A stretch of 64,000 bases of DNA from Lachnoclostridium sp. An181. GTDB taxonomy: Bacteria; Bacillota; Clostridia; Lachnospirales; Lachnospiraceae. The stretch's first letter is position 1, and the number at the start of each line of letters is the position of its first letter. The translations under genes were made by a program, and so were the position numbers. Under the pieces are notes generated by a model. The model was not told the DNA's origin and ran no database searches. It saw nothing but the letters and a program-made list of their open reading frames with translations. The stretch spans positions 1-64,000 of the forward strand of contig NZ_NFKJ01000011.1 of NCBI RefSeq assembly GCF_002160325.1. The letters are read 5' to 3'. Positions 37,487 through 47,426 of the stretch are shown piece by piece.

Positions 37487-38407
37487 TCATTTATGTGTTT
37501 CTGTGTCAAATGCCGACCTCTCTGACAATGCTTTGACGGATGATGCATATTCCGAAGGAGTCATATTTGTAATTTTTTTGAATTGCCTTGAAAAATAGTG
37601 GATGGAAGAATATCCAAGATACTCGGAAATCTGTGTGAAGTTCATATGGCTGTCACGTATAAGCTGCTTTGCCACATTAATCTTCATGTTAGAGAAATAT
37701 TCGATCACACCGAGGCTGCTCTTGGATCGAAAGAGCGCTTGCAGCTGAGAACGGCCGATCAGGTTATTCTTACAGATTTCATCTACCGTGACATGTGAGG
37801 TGATGTTATTTTCCAGATACGCGACAATATGGTTAAACAGATCACTGTCGCTTTTTATTTTGGTGGATTTCTGCGGTCCTGCATCAGCCAGAGTACAGTA
37901 GCGGTATCTTCGGATCAGGTTGATAAGAAACTGCTCAAGATAGAGCTCGATCAACTGCTCACATGCAAAAAATGGTTCCTCTTTTTCTGTGAGTTTCTGG
38001 AGATAAGGGTCATTGAGCGGGCAGGAGAATGCGTTTCTCGACTCTGTGATAAGTTCGCCCAAAAGATTGCGTTCCTTACTGTCCAGTTTTAACAGCTTGT
38101 TTTCAAAAAAGTTCATGGCAGGACTTGAGCAGGAAAAGGAGGCAACCACAAGATTTGGAGCGATCTTTCCGTTTGCTTTCAGCATATGAAATTCATTAGG
38201 CTTGTGGAAAATGCAGTCTCCTTTTTTCAGCACATAGCGCTGGTCATCTGCCTGCACTTCAATCTCACCTTTATCGATATAGCAGAACTCCCAAAAATCG
38301 TGGGACTCCCCTTCAAAAAAGAAATCTTTCATGTATTCAAAATAGTGTACAGTATAAAGTTTTTCAATATGGATTTCCTTTTGCAGGAATGTTGGTTGAT
38401 ATGCCAT
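37487..38407 (-). CDS. AraC-family transcriptional regulator
   Basis: A 306-residue regulator with an N-terminal cupin domain (FWEFCYIDKGEIEVQ, VLKKGDCIFHKPNEFH) and a C-terminal HTH pair (LIGRSQLQALFRSKSSLG, ISEYLGYSSIHYFSRQFKKITNMTPSEYA). It is divergent from the nucleotidyltransferase-NahK-GalE operon, its likely target (inference). AGGAGGGG precedes the ATG. It is the third AraC regulator in 16 kb. Confidence 0.92.
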   Translation of the reverse strand: MAYQPTFLQKEIHIEKLYTVHYFEYMKDFFFEGESHDFWEFCYIDKGEIEVQADDQRYVLKKGDCIFHKPNEFHMLKANGKIAPNLVVASFSCSSPAMNFFENKLLKLDSKERNLLGELITESRNAFSCPLNDPYLQKLTEKEEPFFACEQLIELYLEQFLINLIRRYRYCTLADAGPQKSTKIKSDSDLFNHIVAYLENNITSHVTVDEICKNNLIGRSQLQALFRSKSSLGVIEYFSNMKINVAKQLIRDSHMNFTQISEYLGYSSIHYFSRQFKKITNMTPSEYASSVKALSERSAFDTETHK

Positions 38408-38601
38408 AAAAGCACCCCTCCTTTGCCGGAATGCTGCCCTAATTCGACAGTTTTTTCGTCTAGTCCTATCATAGCGTATTTAAGGCAAAAAATCAAAAGA
38501 AAAAGTGTGTATAATGCAAACATCGAACCTTATAGTACAAAGATTTTTAAATGTCCGTGTACTAAAATAGAGTTTAGTGAAGCAGTCAGGAGGTTAGGAT
38601 T

Positions 38602-39525
38602 ATGAAAAAACCAGTATTAGTGATTATGGCAGCAGGAATGGGCAGTCGTTACGGCGGGCTCAAACAGATCGACCCGGTGGATGAGCAGGGCCATATTATC
38701 ATGGACTTTTCAATCTTTGACGCAAAGCGCGCAGGATTTGAGAAGGTAGTATTTATCATTAAGAAAGAGATTGAAGAAGACTTTAAAGAAAGTATTGGAA
38801 AGCGTATGGAAAAAGTCATGGATGTGGCATATGCATATCAAGATCTGCATAACATTCCAGAGGGATTTGAAGTTCCGGAAGGAAGGGTAAAACCTTGGGG
38901 AACCGCACATGCAGTGCTGAGCGCCATTGATGACATTGATGGACCGTTTGCGGTTATCAATGCAGATGATTATTATGGAAAAGATGCATTCCAGGAAATC
39001 TATGATTATCTGTCCACCCATGAGGATGACGACAAATACCGTTACACCATGGTAGGATATCAGTTGAAAAATACGGTTACAGACAATGGACATGTGGCAA
39101 GAGGAATCTGCGAGATTGATGAGAACGGAAAACTCGTCTCTATCACAGAGAGAACAAAAATCCAGAAATTTGAAGACAGGATCGCATTTACAGAAGACGA
39201 TGGACAGACATGGACAGATGTGGACAAAGACACTTTGGTTTCCATGAACATGTGGGGATTCACAAGAAGTATTTTGGAAGAGATCAAAAAGGAATTCCCG
39301 GCATTCCTGGAAAAAGGCTTGAAAGAAAATCCTATGAAATGTGAGTATTTCCTTCCAAGTGTAGTCAGCGACCTCCTGGCACAGGATAAGGCGACGGTGG
39401 AAGTACTTTCATCAAAAGATAAATGGTATGGTGTGACCTACAAGGAGGACAAGCCAGTTGTGGTTGCAGCTATCAAAAAACTGAAAGAAGAAGGATTATA
39501 TCCGGAAAAATTATGGGAGGAATAA
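38602..39525 (+). CDS. Sugar-phosphate nucleotidyltransferase
   Basis: A 307-residue cytosolic nucleotidyltransferase that transfers a nucleotidyl group from NTP to a sugar-1-phosphate. Seen: the signature MAAGMGSRYGGLKQIDPV (GxGxR with a basic residue), the acidic VINADDYYG that binds metal, and a sugar-binding region near EGRVKPWGTAHAV. Placed before nahK and galE, it could make UDP-GlcNAc/UDP-GalNAc or UDP-Gal. It may replace the GalT/LnpC uridylyltransferase of the bifidobacterial pathway, which is not encoded here (inference). AGGAGG precedes the ATG. Confidence 0.87.
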   Translation: MKKPVLVIMAAGMGSRYGGLKQIDPVDEQGHIIMDFSIFDAKRAGFEKVVFIIKKEIEEDFKESIGKRMEKVMDVAYAYQDLHNIPEGFEVPEGRVKPWGTAHAVLSAIDDIDGPFAVINADDYYGKDAFQEIYDYLSTHEDDDKYRYTMVGYQLKNTVTDNGHVARGICEIDENGKLVSITERTKIQKFEDRIAFTEDDGQTWTDVDKDTLVSMNMWGFTRSILEEIKKEFPAFLEKGLKENPMKCEYFLPSVVSDLLAQDKATVEVLSSKDKWYGVTYKEDKPVVVAAIKKLKEEGLYPEKLWEE

Positions 39526-39535
39526 AAAAGGTACT

Positions 39536-40636
39536 ATGAAAAAGGGATTAAACGAAGCAATCGGAAATTTTCAATACAAAGGAATTCTTGTAAACGAACA
39601 GCCTTATGGCAGCGGACACATCAACGATACATATCTTCTGGAATTTGATGTACCGGAAGAGGGAAGAGTGAAAGTGATCCTTCAGAAGATGAACAAGAGT
39701 ATTTTTACAAAACCGGTAGAGCTGATGGAAAACATTATGAATGTGACATCCTACTTAAGAAAAGTGATCATCAAAAACGGAGGAGATCCGGACAGAGAGA
39801 CGTTGAACGTGATTCCTACAGTGGACGGAAAACCATATTTTGTCGACTCAGAGGGAGAATACTGGCGTTCCTACAAATTCATCACAGGGGCAACCTGCTA
39901 TGATGCAGTGGAAAAACCGGATGATTTCTATCAGAGTGCGCTGGCTTTTGGAAATTTCCAAAGACTTCTTGCCGATTATCCGGCAGAGACACTTCATGAG
40001 ACGATTGAAGGATTCCACGACACAAAAGCACGTTTCCGGACATTCAAAAATGCAGTGGAAAAAGACGTTTGCGGACGTGCGGCAAGCGTACAAAAAGAGA
40101 TTGACTTTGTATTAAGCCATGAAGATGTGGCAAACGTACTTGGCGACCTTCAGGCAAAAGGAGAGCTGCCGCTGCGTGTTACACATAATGATACAAAACT
40201 GAACAATATCATGATCGACGATGAGACTGGAAAAGGAATCTGTGTCATTGACCTGGACACTGTTATGCCGGGACTTGCAGTCAATGATTTTGGTGATTCC
40301 ATCCGTTTTGGTGCAAGCACAGCTGCTGAGGATGAGCAGGATCTTAGCAAAGTATCCTGTGACCTTTCCCTCTATGAACTTTACGTAAAAGGATTCATCG
40401 AAGGATGTGCAGGAAGCCTTACAGCAAAAGAGCTGGAGATGCTGCCGATGGGAGCAAAGGTTATGACATACGAATGTGGTATGAGATTCCTCACAGACTA
40501 TCTGGAGGGAGACCACTACTTTAAGATCCACAGAGAGGGACATAACCTTGACAGATGCCGTACACAGTTCAAACTTGTGGAAGACATGGAGAAAAAATGG
40601 GACGAAATGGCCGAGATCGTAAAGAAATATTGCTAG
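39536..40636 (+). CDS. nahK: N-acetylhexosamine 1-kinase (APH-fold)
   Basis: A 366-residue kinase of the aminoglycoside phosphotransferase fold, matching NahK/LnpB in size and order. It phosphorylates the anomeric position of GlcNAc/GalNAc released by GH112. Seen: the catalytic loop THNDTKLNNIM (D219), the Mg-binding motif VIDLDTVMPGLAVNDFGD, and an N-terminal ATP lobe (GHINDTYLLEF). It lies 10 bases after the nucleotidyltransferase and 54 bases before galE. The identification leans on both motif and context; a related kinase specificity cannot be excluded. Confidence 0.88.
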   Translation: MKKGLNEAIGNFQYKGILVNEQPYGSGHINDTYLLEFDVPEEGRVKVILQKMNKSIFTKPVELMENIMNVTSYLRKVIIKNGGDPDRETLNVIPTVDGKPYFVDSEGEYWRSYKFITGATCYDAVEKPDDFYQSALAFGNFQRLLADYPAETLHETIEGFHDTKARFRTFKNAVEKDVCGRAASVQKEIDFVLSHEDVANVLGDLQAKGELPLRVTHNDTKLNNIMIDDETGKGICVIDLDTVMPGLAVNDFGDSIRFGASTAAEDEQDLSKVSCDLSLYELYVKGFIEGCAGSLTAKELEMLPMGAKVMTYECGMRFLTDYLEGDHYFKIHREGHNLDRCRTQFKLVEDMEKKWDEMAEIVKKYC

Positions 40637-40690
40637 TATGTATAGACAGATGTAAAACCTTAAGGGTTCAAAAATAAGGAGGAGTTTGAT

Positions 40691-41707
40691 ATGGCAATTT
40701 TAGTAACAGGCGGAGCCGGATATATTGGCAGCCACACATGTATTGAGCTTTTGAATGCAGGATATGAAGTAGTAGTGGCAGATAATCTTTGCAATTCCTG
40801 TGAGGAATCTTTGAAAAGAGTAGAAGAGATCACAGGAAAAACAGTAAAATTTTATGAGGCTGATATCCGCGACAAAGAAGCAATGAACAAAATTTTTGAT
40901 AACGAGAAGATTGAGTCTGTGATTCATTTTGCAGGATTGAAAGCAGTAGGAGAGTCCGTGGCGAAACCATTGGAGTATTACGACAACAATATTGCCGGAA
41001 CCCTGGTACTGTGCGATGTAATGAGAAATCACGGAGTAAAAAATATTGTATTCAGCTCTTCCGCAACCGTATACGGAGATCCTGCGATCATCCCGATCAC
41101 AGAGGAGTGTCCAAAAGGAACATGTACAAACCCATATGGATGGACAAAATCCATGCTGGAGCAGATCCTTACAGATTTACATACAGCGGATGAAGAATGG
41201 AATGTTGTACTTCTTCGTTACTTCAACCCAATTGGGGCACACAAGAGCGGTAGAATTGGAGAAAATCCAAAAGGTATCCCGAACAACCTCATGCCATACA
41301 TCACACAAGTTGCAATCGGAAAATTGGAATGCTTAAGCGTATTTGGCGATGATTATGACACACCGGACGGAACCGGAGTGCGTGACTACATCCATGTCGT
41401 AGACCTTGCGATCGGACATGTAAAAGCCATTGAAAAACTGAACGACAAAGAGGGTGTATCTATCTACAACCTTGGAACAGGAAACGGATATTCTGTTTTG
41501 GAAATGGTGAAGGCATTTGAAAAAGCATCCGGAAAGAAAGTAAACTACAAGATCGCTCCTAGAAGACCTGGCGATATTGCAGTGTGCTACGCAGACCCTT
41601 CAAAAGCAAAGAGAGAGCTTGGATGGGTTGCAGAGCGCGGACTGGAAGAAATGTGCGAGGACTCCTGGAGATGGCAGTCAGGCAATCCAAACGGATACGA
41701 GGCATAG
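40691..41707 (+). CDS. galE: UDP-glucose 4-epimerase
   Basis: A 338-residue short-chain dehydrogenase-type epimerase interconverting UDP-Gal/UDP-Glc, and possibly the N-acetyl forms. Seen: the NAD-binding GGAGYIGS, catalytic SSSATVYG with YGWTK (YxxxK), [17 protein letters not shown] and [20 protein letters not shown] precedes the ATG. It ends the nucleotidyltransferase-nahK operon and would feed galactose into central metabolism. Confidence 0.96.
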   Translation: MAILVTGGAGYIGSHTCIELLNAGYEVVVADNLCNSCEESLKRVEEITGKTVKFYEADIRDKEAMNKIFDNEKIESVIHFAGLKAVGESVAKPLEYYDNNIAGTLVLCDVMRNHGVKNIVFSSSATVYGDPAIIPITEECPKGTCTNPYGWTKSMLEQILTDLHTADEEWNVVLLRYFNPIGAHKSGRIGENPKGIPNNLMPYITQVAIGKLECLSVFGDDYDTPDGTGVRDYIHVVDLAIGHVKAIEKLNDKEGVSIYNLGTGNGYSVLEMVKAFEKASGKKVNYKIAPRRPGDIAVCYADPSKAKRELGWVAERGLEEMCEDSWRWQSGNPNGYEA

Positions 41708-41779
41708 TAGGAAGTTCGCGAAAACCATTAAAAATGGCGGGGACTCCGAAGAGAGTTTGAAAGATTAAGAGATAATATA

Positions 41780-41832
41780 AAAATCCAGAGGGAATCTTGA
41801 TCAGAGTGAGAGGATTCTCTCTGGATTTTTTT
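41780..41832 (+). terminator. Intrinsic terminator after galE
   Basis: AAAATCCAGAGGGAATC pairs with GGATTCTCTCTGGATTTT around a loop of about 15 bases, followed by TTTTT. Confidence 0.88.
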
Positions 41833-41898
41833 ACTCTGATACTGACATCATTTATGGAACATATGAATCTATTTATGTTACTAAAAATGGAATAAAGT

Positions 41899-41927
41899 TT
41901 GTATTCATGTCCATGATAGTGCATAAT
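41899..41927 (+). promoter_or_regulatory. Sigma-A promoter of the M18 aminopeptidase
   Basis: -35 TTGTAT (41899-41904), 17-base spacer, -10 CATAAT (41922-41927), 39 bases before the ATG. Confidence 0.6.
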
Positions 41928-41966
41928 AGAAAATGAAAAATCCATACAGACGGAGGGTGATAGATC

Positions 41967-43355
41967 ATGGAAAGAAAGAACTTGTGGACCACTTATTCAC
42001 CGGACGAGATCCGCAAGGTGGAGAGTGTCAGTGAATGGTATAAAGATTGTTTGAATAAAGGGAAGACAGAGAGAGAATGCGTGCGGCTTACAGTTGGCAT
42101 GGCCAAGGAGGCAGGCTACAAGGACTTAAGTCAGGTGATCGAGAAAAAAGAAAACCTGAAGGCCGGGGATAAAGTGTACGCGGCGTACGGGGAAAAATCG
42201 ATTGCGCTGTTCCAAATCGGGACATTGCCGCTCGAGAAGGGGATGAACATCCTGGGTGCGCATATTGATTCCCCGAGGATTGATCTGAAACAGAATGCTC
42301 TTTATGAGGCAGATGGATTCGCTTATTTTGATACGCATTACTATGGAGGAATCAAAAAGTATCAGTGGCTTGCAAAACCTCTGGCGCTACACGGAGTTGT
42401 CGTAAAAAAAGAGGGAACAAAGATCAATATCTCCATCGGAGAAGAGGACGGGGAACCGGTGATGGTCATCACAGACCTTCTGCCGCATCTGGCAGCAGGG
42501 GAGAGAAAAAAGACAGCAGGTGAATTTGTTGATGCTGAAAATATGGACCTGCTCATCGCAAACCGCGCTCTGGAGGGAGAGGAAAAGGATGCGGTGAAAA
42601 AATATGTGATAAAACTTTTGCAGGAGAAATATAATGTGGAGGAAGAAGACTTTGTTTCCGCGGAGCTGGAGATTGTACCGGCTGGAAAGGCAAAAGACTG
42701 TGGGCTTGACAGAAGTATGATCCTTGCATATGGACAGGATGACCGGGTGTGCGCATTTACCTCTTTGCGGGCAATGTTAATGGAGCGCACGCCGAAACGT
42801 ACTTCCTGCTGTATCCTTGTGGACAAAGAGGAGATCGGAAGTGTGGGGGCAAGCGGAATGTCCTCCAAAGTGTTTGAAAATATGGTTGCAGAGCTTATTT
42901 TTCTTACAGGCGATTACAGTGAGCTGAAAGTAAGACGCGCGCTGGCAAATTCTAAAATGCTCTCTTCCGATGTAAGTGCAGCGTATGATCCGATGTACGC
43001 GTGTGTGTATGAGAAACGAAATTCCGCGTATCTGGCAAATGGGATGGTATTTAACAAATATACAGGCAGTGGTGGAAAGCGGGGGTCCAATGACGCCAAC
43101 CCGGAATACATTGCATGCCTTAGGAAGATCATGGACGACCGAAACGTTGCATACCAGACAGCGGAACTTGGCAGGGTCGATGCCGGCGGAGGCGGCACCA
43201 TTGCCTATATCATGGCGCTGTACGGAATGGAAGTGATCGACAGCGGCGTGGCAGTGCTGTCCATGCACGCGCCGTGGGAAGTTACGAGTAAGGCGGATAT
43301 TTATGAGGCAGTGAAAGGATACGCTGCGTTTCTTGATGCAGAGTTTGAAGAGTAG
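41967..43355 (+). CDS. M18-family zinc aminopeptidase
   Basis: A 462-residue cytosolic aminopeptidase. Seen: the zinc-binding GAHIDSPRIDLK, the general-base region VDKEEIGSVGASGM, and the C-terminal metal ligand SMHAPWEV, with the order and length normal for M18 (aspartyl aminopeptidase/ApeA type). It trims N-terminal residues from peptides. It is a single gene between terminator and gdpP, and GGAGGG lies before the ATG. Confidence 0.93.
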   Translation: MERKNLWTTYSPDEIRKVESVSEWYKDCLNKGKTERECVRLTVGMAKEAGYKDLSQVIEKKENLKAGDKVYAAYGEKSIALFQIGTLPLEKGMNILGAHIDSPRIDLKQNALYEADGFAYFDTHYYGGIKKYQWLAKPLALHGVVVKKEGTKINISIGEEDGEPVMVITDLLPHLAAGERKKTAGEFVDAENMDLLIANRALEGEEKDAVKKYVIKLLQEKYNVEEEDFVSAELEIVPAGKAKDCGLDRSMILAYGQDDRVCAFTSLRAMLMERTPKRTSCCILVDKEEIGSVGASGMSSKVFENMVAELIFLTGDYSELKVRRALANSKMLSSDVSAAYDPMYACVYEKRNSAYLANGMVFNKYTGSGGKRGSNDANPEYIACLRKIMDDRNVAYQTAELGRVDAGGGGTIAYIMALYGMEVIDSGVAVLSMHAPWEVTSKADIYEAVKGYAAFLDAEFEE

Positions 43356-43407
43356 AAGATGCGCGAAATAACGGGAAAAACTAGCTCTACCATATTTGTG
43401 GAAAAGA

Positions 43408-43416
43408 TGCTATAAT
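43408..43416 (+). promoter_or_regulatory. Extended -10 before gdpP
   Basis: TGCTATAAT, 35 bases before the gdpP start. No good -35 is visible at 17 bases. Confidence 0.5.
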
Positions 43417-43450
43417 AGAGAAAGTAACTGTAGATTTTGAGGATGAAAAA

Positions 43451-45499
43451 ATGAAACAAAAAGTAGAGTTGAAGGGCCAGTTGAGACTGTATATGCAGTG
43501 GCCCGTAGTTATGACAATCCTGCTGATTGCGATGAATCTATGGGTATACAGCGCTGACCGCAAGGCTGGGCTGATGATGTCGGTTTTTGTGGTCATATAC
43601 GTTGTAATTGTATCGGTCTTCTATTTTTATACAAAGTCGCGCATTCTGGCCGATTTAGTAGAATTTGGAGCTCAGTACGGCATTGTTCAGAACCGGCTTT
43701 TGAAGGAGCTGACGCTCCCGTATGCGATTCTGATGGAGGATGGCAAGATCATTTGGTACAATGACATGTTTGAAAATGTGATTGCCAAGAAACCATTTAA
43801 GGATGCATATATCAAACAATTTGTCCCGGATTTAAACAAAGGTGAACTTCCCAAGGACGGAGAAAAACAAAAATGCAGGGAAGTAAAATGCAATGGACGG
43901 GATTATGTAGCGGAGCTTAAGCGCGTTTCCGTGGAAGGGTTTACGGAGACAGAGCAGCTGTTTCGGCTCCCGCAGAAAAAAGAGTATTTTATCGCGCTTT
44001 GTCTGAGCGATGTGACGGATATGAATGAGCTGTCCAGAGAGAATGAGAATCAGCGCCTTGTGGCAGGACTCATTTATATCGATAACTATGACGAGGTTAT
44101 GGAGAGCGTGGAGGAGGTTAGACAGTCTCTTCTGCTTGCCCTGATAGACAGAAAAGTCAACCAGTACATCGCTGAGGTAGACGGGATTGTAAAAAAACTG
44201 GAAAAGGATAAATATTTTATTGCAATACAAAAGGAGCATTTCCGGGAGATTGCGGAGGATAAATTCTCTCTTCTGGAGGATGTAAAGAGCGTTAATATCG
44301 GAAATACCATGCCTGCGACTTTGAGCATTGGGCTTGGATACAGCAAAAACGTTTATTCCCAAAGTTACAATTATGCCCGCGTGGCTATCGACCTGGCGCT
44401 TGCAAGAGGCGGTGACCAGGCAGTCATCAAAGACCAGAAAGGCATCACGTACTACGGAGGCAAAAGAGAACAGACTTCCAAAAACACCCGCGTGAAGGCA
44501 AGGGTGAAGGCTGAGGCTATGAGGGAGTTTATCACTGCCAAGGACAAAGTGATCGTCATGGGTCATAAGCTGACGGATGTGGATGCCTTTGGAGCTGCCA
44601 TTGGTATTTACCGCGCGGCTGCGGATCTGGAAAAGAAGGCGCATATTGTCATCAATGATATTACAGTGTCCGTAAGGCCTCTTTATGATGCCTTCATGAA
44701 TGACAGCAGATACCCGGACGATATGTTCATCACATCTGAGGATGTGAGAAGATATGTGGATGACAATACCATGGCTGTTGTTGTGGACACAAACAAACCG
44801 GAGATGACAGAGTGTGAGGAACTTTTGAAACTGGTAAAAACGGTAGTGGTATTAGACCATCACCGCCAGAGCAGCACGATCATTGAAAATGCAGTGTTGT
44901 CCTACATTGAAACGTATGCATCCTCGACCTGTGAGATGGTGGCGGAAGTGCTTCAATATATTGTAGATGATATCAATCTGACATCCCTGGAGGCGAACAG
45001 CATCTATGCGGGAATCATGATCGACACGAACAATTTCATGAACCGGACCGGGGTTCGCACGTTTGAGGCAGCGGCCTTTATGAGAAGGTGCGGTGCAGAT
45101 ATCACGTATGTGAGAAAGTTGTTCCGGGATGATATGCCGTCTTATAAGGCAAAGGCTGAGATTTTACAGAGCGCTGAGATTTTCCGGGGAGAATATGCGA
45201 TCGCAACCTATGAGAACGCCAAAGTGCCAAGCCCGACGATCATAGGGGCACAGGCTGCGAATGAGCTTTTGAACATAGCGGGGATCAAGGCGTCATTTGT
45301 ATTGACAGCCTACAATGGCAAGATTTACGTCAGCGCAAGGGCGATTGACGAAGTAAATGTACAGGTCATCATGGAGAAGATCGGCGGCGGAGGCCATATC
45401 AATATTGCAGGTGCACAGTTTGCTGACACGGATATGGAGAATGCTGTCTCTACTCTGAAGGCCGTGATTGACAAGATGATTGTGGAAGGAGACATATAG
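43451..45499 (+). CDS. gdpP: Membrane-bound cyclic-di-AMP phosphodiesterase GdpP
   Basis: A 682-residue signalling enzyme that hydrolyses c-di-AMP. Seen: two transmembrane helices (about 15-62), a PAS-like domain (about 75-170), a degenerate GGDEF domain (about 175-310), then DHH and DHHA1 domains. The metal motifs GHKLTDVDAFG and VVLDHHRQSS and the DHHA1 signature GGGGHINIAGAQ are intact. It starts an operon with rplI (3 bases later) and dnaB, the usual Firmicute order. The linkage puts osmotic and cell-wall signalling next to replication genes. Confidence 0.95.
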   Translation: MKQKVELKGQLRLYMQWPVVMTILLIAMNLWVYSADRKAGLMMSVFVVIYVVIVSVFYFYTKSRILADLVEFGAQYGIVQNRLLKELTLPYAILMEDGKIIWYNDMFENVIAKKPFKDAYIKQFVPDLNKGELPKDGEKQKCREVKCNGRDYVAELKRVSVEGFTETEQLFRLPQKKEYFIALCLSDVTDMNELSRENENQRLVAGLIYIDNYDEVMESVEEVRQSLLLALIDRKVNQYIAEVDGIVKKLEKDKYFIAIQKEHFREIAEDKFSLLEDVKSVNIGNTMPATLSIGLGYSKNVYSQSYNYARVAIDLALARGGDQAVIKDQKGITYYGGKREQTSKNTRVKARVKAEAMREFITAKDKVIVMGHKLTDVDAFGAAIGIYRAAADLEKKAHIVINDITVSVRPLYDAFMNDSRYPDDMFITSEDVRRYVDDNTMAVVVDTNKPEMTECEELLKLVKTVVVLDHHRQSSTIIENAVLSYIETYASSTCEMVAEVLQYIVDDINLTSLEANSIYAGIMIDTNNFMNRTGVRTFEAAAFMRRCGADITYVRKLFRDDMPSYKAKAEILQSAEIFRGEYAIATYENAKVPSPTIIGAQAANELLNIAGIKASFVLTAYNGKIYVSARAIDEVNVQVIMEKIGGGGHINIAGAQFADTDMENAVSTLKAVIDKMIVEGDI

Positions 45500-45502
45500 A
45501 AG

Positions 45503-45949
45503 ATGAAAGTAATTTTACTGGAAGATGTGAAGACACTTGGGAAAAAGGGAGAGATCGTAAATGTCAGCGACGGATATGCGAGAAATTTTATACTCCCGAA
45601 AAAATTGGGGCTTGAAGCGAACACCAAAAATTTGAATGATCTGAAACTGCAGAAGGCAAATGCAGATAAAGTGGCAAAGGAGCAGCTTGAGGCTGCAAAA
45701 GAGCTGGCAGGAAAATTGGAAGCAGGCAAAGTGGAGCTGTCTATCAAGACAGGGGAAGGCGGAAAAGCATTTGGGTCTGTCTCCTCAAAAGAGATTGCCG
45801 CTGCGGTGAAAGAACAGATGGGTTACGATGTGGATAAAAAGAAGATTCAACTTAAGGAGTCCATCAAGACGCTTGGAACACATGATGTTCCGGTGAAACT
45901 GCACGCAAAGGTTACGGCAAGCCTCAAGGTGGTCGTAACAGAAGCTTAG
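45503..45949 (+). CDS. rplI: 50S ribosomal protein L9
   Basis: A 148-residue L9 of standard length. Seen: the opening [33 protein letters not shown], a long central helix, and the C-terminal domain with [13 protein letters not shown]. It binds 23S rRNA near L1. It lies between gdpP and dnaB with very short spacers (3 and 12 bases). Confidence 0.98.
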   Translation: MKVILLEDVKTLGKKGEIVNVSDGYARNFILPKKLGLEANTKNLNDLKLQKANADKVAKEQLEAAKELAGKLEAGKVELSIKTGEGGKAFGSVSSKEIAAAVKEQMGYDVDKKKIQLKESIKTLGTHDVPVKLHAKVTASLKVVVTEA

Positions 45950-45961
45950 GAGGAATTACGG

Positions 45962-47302
45962 ATGGAAGAGGCACTCATCAAACGAGTACCGCCGCACAGC
46001 ATAGAGGCTGAGCAATCTGTCATCGGTGCCATGCTGATGGATAAAGAGGCGATCATGACGGCTGCGGAGATCATTCAGGGAGAGGATTTCTACCAGAGTG
46101 CATACGGAGTCGTCTTTGACGCGATCGTGGAGCTTTATAATCAGGGGAACCCGGTAGATCTGATCACTCTTCAGGACCGTCTAAGGGAGAAGGATGTACC
46201 GCCGGAAATCAGCAGCCTGGAGTTCGCAAAAGACCTCCTGGCTGCTGTTCCTACGTCCGCAAATATCAAGTATTACGCAAGGATCGTAGCGGAAAAGGCG
46301 ACACTGCGGCGGATGATAAAATTAAACGAAGAGATTGCCAATACCTGCTATCTTGGAAAGGAACCTCTGGAGGCAGTTCTTGAGACAGCGGAAAAAAAGG
46401 TATTTGAACTGACACAAAAGGGCAGAAACGCCGGGGATTTTGTGCCCATTCAGCAGGTTGTCCTAAATGCACTTGAGAGGATAGAGAAAGCATCAAAAAA
46501 CAAGGGGACTGTGACCGGGATTCCAACCGGATTTATTGATCTGGATTACAAAACTTCGGGACTTCAGCCTTCTGATTTTATTTTGGTGGCAGCAAGGCCT
46601 TCCATGGGAAAGACCGCGTTTGTGCTGAATATTGCGCAGCATGTGGCGTTCAAACAGAACAAGGCTGTGGCAATCTTCAGCCTTGAGATGTCAAAAGAGC
46701 AGCTTGTGAACCGTCTGTTTTCCCTGGAATCCCAGGTAGATGCCCAGGCATTGAGGACAGGAAACTTAAAGGATGCGGATTGGGAAAAGCTGATCGAGGG
46801 AGCAGGGACTGTAGGCCAGTCAAAACTTATCATAGACGATACGCCGGGAATTTCAATTTCTGAATTGCGCTCAAAATGCAGAAAATATAAGATGGAGCAG
46901 GGGCTGGATCTGATCATCATTGACTATCTTCAGCTGATGTCAGGGAGAGCAGGAGGAAAAAGTGAATCCCGTCAGCAGGAGATTTCAGAAATTTCCCGTG
47001 CCCTCAAAGGGGTTGCCAGGGAGCTGAATGTACCGGTCATTTCCCTTTCTCAGTTAAGCCGTGCAGTAGAGCAAAGACCGGACCACAGACCAATGCTCTC
47101 CGATCTGCGTGAATCCGGTGCCATTGAACAGGACGCGGACGTTGTGATGTTCATCTACAGGGATGACTACTATCACAAAGATACAGATACGCCGAATATG
47201 GCGGAGATCATCATTGCAAAGCAGAGAAACGGTCCGATTGGAACCGTGAATCTGACATGGCTGCCAAATTATACAAAATTTGCCAATGCGGTAAGGGAAT
47301 AA
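45962..47302 (+). CDS. dnaB: Replicative DNA helicase
   Basis: A 446-residue hexameric helicase that unwinds DNA at the fork. Seen: an N-terminal DnaB domain (PHSIEAEQSVIGAMLMD), a linker, and the RecA-like C-terminal domain with Walker A ARPSMGKTAF, Walker B LIIIDYLQLM, and ISLSQLSRAVEQR. No intein or insertion is seen. GGAGG precedes the ATG; it is the last gene of the gdpP-rplI-dnaB operon. Confidence 0.98.
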   Translation: MEEALIKRVPPHSIEAEQSVIGAMLMDKEAIMTAAEIIQGEDFYQSAYGVVFDAIVELYNQGNPVDLITLQDRLREKDVPPEISSLEFAKDLLAAVPTSANIKYYARIVAEKATLRRMIKLNEEIANTCYLGKEPLEAVLETAEKKVFELTQKGRNAGDFVPIQQVVLNALERIEKASKNKGTVTGIPTGFIDLDYKTSGLQPSDFILVAARPSMGKTAFVLNIAQHVAFKQNKAVAIFSLEMSKEQLVNRLFSLESQVDAQALRTGNLKDADWEKLIEGAGTVGQSKLIIDDTPGISISELRSKCRKYKMEQGLDLIIIDYLQLMSGRAGGKSESRQQEISEISRALKGVARELNVPVISLSQLSRAVEQRPDHRPMLSDLRESGAIEQDADVVMFIYRDDYYHKDTDTPNMAEIIIAKQRNGPIGTVNLTWLPNYTKFANAVRE

Positions 47303-47337
47303 ATTGCAAGAATTTGACGAAGGAAACTTGCGCTTAG

Positions 47338-47383
47338 AATGCCTGTGTTATGGTATGATATACCTGTGACACAGGCATTTTTA
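47338..47383 (+). terminator. Terminator after dnaB
   Basis: AATGCCTGTG pairs with CACAGGCATT around a loop of about 22 bases and is followed by TTTA. The long loop makes it weaker than the others in the window. Confidence 0.65.
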
Positions 47384-47426
47384 TGATATTAGAAAAGTCC
47401 AAAATAATACAGGGGGTGTGTCAGTG

